Assembly (NCBI GenBank): GCA_028749105.1
Contig: JAQUQF010000068.1
Coordinates: forward strand, 1-8,355
DNA length: 8,355 nucleotides
Origin: Acidobacteriota bacterium
GTDB taxonomy: Bacteria > Acidobacteriota > Aminicenantia > UBA2199
Direction of reading: 5' to 3'
Shown here: in pieces, positions 6,585-8,355 of the stretch
Position numbering within the stretch: position 1 is the stretch's first letter
Layout: each line of letters opens with the position of its first letter
Notes under the pieces: model-generated
What the model was told of the DNA's origin: nothing
What the model saw: the letters and a program-made list of their open reading frames with translations, nothing else
The model's database searches: none
Position numbers and translations under genes: made by a program

Positions 6585-8201
6585 TCAGAGTTGACTGTCT
6601 CGATCCACGGGGAGGATCTCCTCCACTTCCATTTCCGCCTTCCCGGCCGGAACGGGGACTCCCTCCCAGGAGATGTCCATTTCGGCGCTGGCCGTACCTT
6701 GTCCCAGCAGGTCGACCGCCTCCATCAGCAGATGATATCTGCCTTTTTTCGGGAATTGCAGCTTCACCTGAATCTGCGGCTTTCTTTCAGGCAGCCACAG
6801 CTTGCAGGCGAAGGTCATTTCTTCCTCCTGCTCGGGAGTGGCAAAAATGGTCAATGCCATATGGCCGGCAACTCCGTGCGGCTGCCAGTCCAGCAAATAA
6901 TTCTCCGCCGTCAGCGTCAATACCGGCTCCTGCCAGCGAATGTCATGGATCGCGAACTTGCCCGTGCGCTTTACCCCCTTGTCATTATAGAAAAGATCAT
7001 AGCTTTTTCCCGGCAATTCCAGTTTGATTTTCTGCCCGGACGGGATTGCTGCGGGGGGCTCGTAGGTCAGGATGTAATAGATGTCCTGCTGCCGGGAAAA
7101 TCTCTGCAGTGCCCCGGTCATGCTGTTGTCCTGCAGAACCGAGCCGCCCGTCGCCGTGCTGATGGCGGTGAAAACATCTTGCCAGCCCGTCTGCACTTCC
7201 TCAAAATGTGCTTGCTCCGAGAGCACGGATTCCCGGTTACGTGAATCGAGTACCAGCAGATGGAAGGTGGCTCCTCCCTGAATGAACATCTTCTCCATCT
7301 CGGCTTTCTTGAATTTTACCAGCGGCTTGTGTCCGGAGATCTGGCTGATGATAAAGCCGAAAAAGGCGCTGGGCTGCTGGCTCTGGTTCCTTGGTTCTCT
7401 TTCGTAATACGGGTTGCTGATGGCTGGCGCGTTGGGGATGTCGGAGTGCATGCTGCCGACGAAGGCGGTGTCGCTGAACAGTGCCAGGTCGCGCTGGCAG
7501 AAGACCAGAACCCATTTCTCTATATCCACTTTCTGCAGGGAAGCGGCGAATTCGCGGAATTGCTCGATATTCACGTCCAGCGGCGTCTGGCTGCCGGCGA
7601 TAATGGGCGCCTGGTTGTGCTGATCAAAGTCGCGTGCCGCATCGGTCCGCATGTCCAGACGGATCCGGCGCCGGGCCGCTGCCACCCGCTTGTGGAAATC
7701 GGTCAAATCGGCGTCCAGCGCCTGGCGCTGTGAAGCCGTTTCCTCGGGGCGGCCGATCTCATATACCCGCCGCGGCGAAACCAGCAGCACACGGTCGCAG
7801 GGGAGGTAGACCGCCCGGAAAAAATAATCGAGCGCCTGCAGGTAGTCAGGGCACGGTTCAAACAGCCAGAAATAGAGGATGAACAGCCGCGGCGCAGGGG
7901 GGAGGGGGACTGCCGCCGCTGCCGGCCCGCTGGCTTCTCCATCCAGCACCGGCGCCATTGTCCGCCGAAACTCGCTGAAGCCGTTGATCGCCAGCGCCTG
8001 ACCGTTTAGCGAAAGCTGGAAATCGCCTTTCTTCAGCTTGCTCACCGGTTTTCCCCGGTCGGAGACGCGGACAATGATCTCCGCATTGACCACCTGGACG
8101 TATTCCTTGATTGCGTCCTGCGCCGAAGGGCATGGGAACGCATAGGCAAATGTGGCGATCAGTGCGATTGGCAGGACCAATGGGAACATGCGCGGCTTCA
8201 T
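6585..8201 (-). CDS. Exported VWA-like protein resembling the VWFA-related Acidobacterial domain family, without a MIDAS motif
   Basis: The product has 538 residues. Residues 1-21 form a Sec signal peptide ending AYA before FPC. Residues 35-75 carry the family opening: V-x-V-S-D-R-G-K-P-V at 44-53, L56, then K-x-G-D-F-x-L-S-L-N-G (58-67) and INGF. A hydrophobic strand follows (RLFILYFWLF, 105-114) where VWA proteins have the metal-binding DxSxS motif; none is present. The end of the VWA-like fold is recognisable as TGGSVL (351-356) and DIYYILTYEPP (373-383), again as in that family. Residues about 420-515 form a further beta-rich region. The ATG at 8201 has a purine-rich GGGGGAG just upstream. 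I infer an exported adhesion or assembly protein that does not use the usual metal site. It is probably co-transcribed with the gene ending at 8256, and converges on the sulfatase-fold gene. Confidence 0.82.
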   Translation of the reverse strand: MKPRMFPLVLPIALIATFAYAFPCPSAQDAIKEYVQVVNAEIIVRVSDRGKPVSKLKKGDFQLSLNGQALAINGFSEFRRTMAPVLDGEASGPAAAAVPLPPAPRLFILYFWLFEPCPDYLQALDYFFRAVYLPCDRVLLVSPRRVYEIGRPEETASQRQALDADLTDFHKRVAAARRRIRLDMRTDAARDFDQHNQAPIIAGSQTPLDVNIEQFREFAASLQKVDIEKWVLVFCQRDLALFSDTAFVGSMHSDIPNAPAISNPYYEREPRNQSQQPSAFFGFIISQISGHKPLVKFKKAEMEKMFIQGGATFHLLVLDSRNRESVLSEQAHFEEVQTGWQDVFTAISTATGGSVLQDNSMTGALQRFSRQQDIYYILTYEPPAAIPSGQKIKLELPGKSYDLFYNDKGVKRTGKFAIHDIRWQEPVLTLTAENYLLDWQPHGVAGHMALTIFATPEQEEEMTFACKLWLPERKPQIQVKLQFPKKGRYHLLMEAVDLLGQGTASAEMDISWEGVPVPAGKAEMEVEEILPVDRDSQL

Positions 8202-8255
8202 CTTGCTCCCCCTTGCCTGTTCCCCGGCTGGCAGGCTGCCTTCGGGCTGGTGGCG
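8202..8255. other. Short spacer between two minus-strand genes
   Basis: These 54 bases hold the Shine-Dalgarno of the VWA-like gene and a short GGCAG/CTGCC palindrome (8230-8240). I see no T-tract terminator and no convincing promoter, so read-through from the right-edge gene into the VWA-like gene is the simplest reading. Confidence 0.4.
8206..8212 (-). promoter_or_regulatory. Shine-Dalgarno for the VWA-like gene
   Basis: On the minus strand this reads GGGGGAG, inside AAGGGGGAGC, ending four bases before the ATG at 8201. It supports that start over the internal Met5, and the start also gives a complete signal peptide. Confidence 0.55.
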
Positions 8256-8355
8256 CTACTGCTCTTCATCCTTGGCATTCATTACCTCCATGTCGACCTG
8301 GAAGAAACGATAGTTTGAATAGGTGTACTTGACCACGTAATGAAGTGTTCGCAAA
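8256..8355 (-). CDS. C-terminal end of an unidentified protein, cut by the right window edge
   Basis: One minus-strand frame is open from the edge (first full codon ending at 8354) to a TAG at 8256-8258, giving 32 residues that begin LRTLHYVVKYTYSNYRFF and end in a charged tail NAKDEEQ. Another frame is also open for most of this stretch. I prefer this one because its composition is protein-like (alternating hydrophobic and aromatic residues, acidic tail) and it stops 54 bases before the VWA-like start, as in an operon. Too little remains to name a family. Confidence 0.5.
   Translation of the reverse strand, partial: LRTLHYVVKYTYSNYRFFQVDMEVMNAKDEEQ

Noticed and set aside
8230..8240. GGCAG/CTGCC palindrome before the VWA-like gene as a terminator or operator
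   Set aside because: The arms are separated by one base, so an RNA hairpin would be very weak, and no T-tract follows. No second copy was seen near the other starts.

Overview
The window is GC-rich, densely coding bacterial DNA with four complete and two edge-truncated protein genes and no intergenic gap over about 120 bases. I see no RNA gene, CRISPR array, insertion sequence or long repeat. The gene set (a GWxTD lipoprotein, a secreted M1-type metallopeptidase, a lipoprotein joining a sulfatase-fold domain to TPRs, and a protein resembling the 'VWFA-related Acidobacterial domain' family) suggests the Acidobacteriota/Aminicenantes (former OP8) neighbourhood. That placement is inferred from family content only; there is no phylogenetic marker here.

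Layout. (1) Positions 1-1653 hold a minus-strand pair: the GWxTD-domain lipoprotein gene (694-1653), followed 19 bases later by an exported protein of unknown function that runs off the left edge (1-674) behind a good Shine-Dalgarno. (2) A short AT-rich divergent region (about 1654-1719) carries candidate promoters for both directions. (3) Positions 1720-6565 hold a plus-strand pair: the M1-type metallopeptidase (1720-4140) and the sulfatase-fold/TPR lipoprotein (4133-6565), overlapping by 8 bases. A hairpin followed by eight T's, shaped like an intrinsic terminator, lies just inside the second gene. (4) The minus-strand VWA-like gene (6585-8201) converges on that pair with a 19-base gap. Upstream of it is the last part of another minus-strand gene, cut by the right edge (8256-8355).

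How they may work together. All five genes whose start is visible encode a signal peptide or lipoprotein signal, so this is an envelope/secretion neighbourhood. Three of the four complete proteins belong to well-known folds but lack a signature residue set: the M1 peptidase has GGWSN where aminopeptidases have GAMEN, the sulfatase-fold protein has Thr where sulfatases have the Cys/Ser that becomes formylglycine, and the VWA-like protein has no DxSxS metal site. The two left-hand proteins share a similar 'PAG-Y-aliphatic' beta-strand pattern and may form a surface complex. No defence or mobile system is evident. The points most worth a second look are these altered active sites, the terminator-like element at the gene overlap, and the uncharacterised GWxTD partner.
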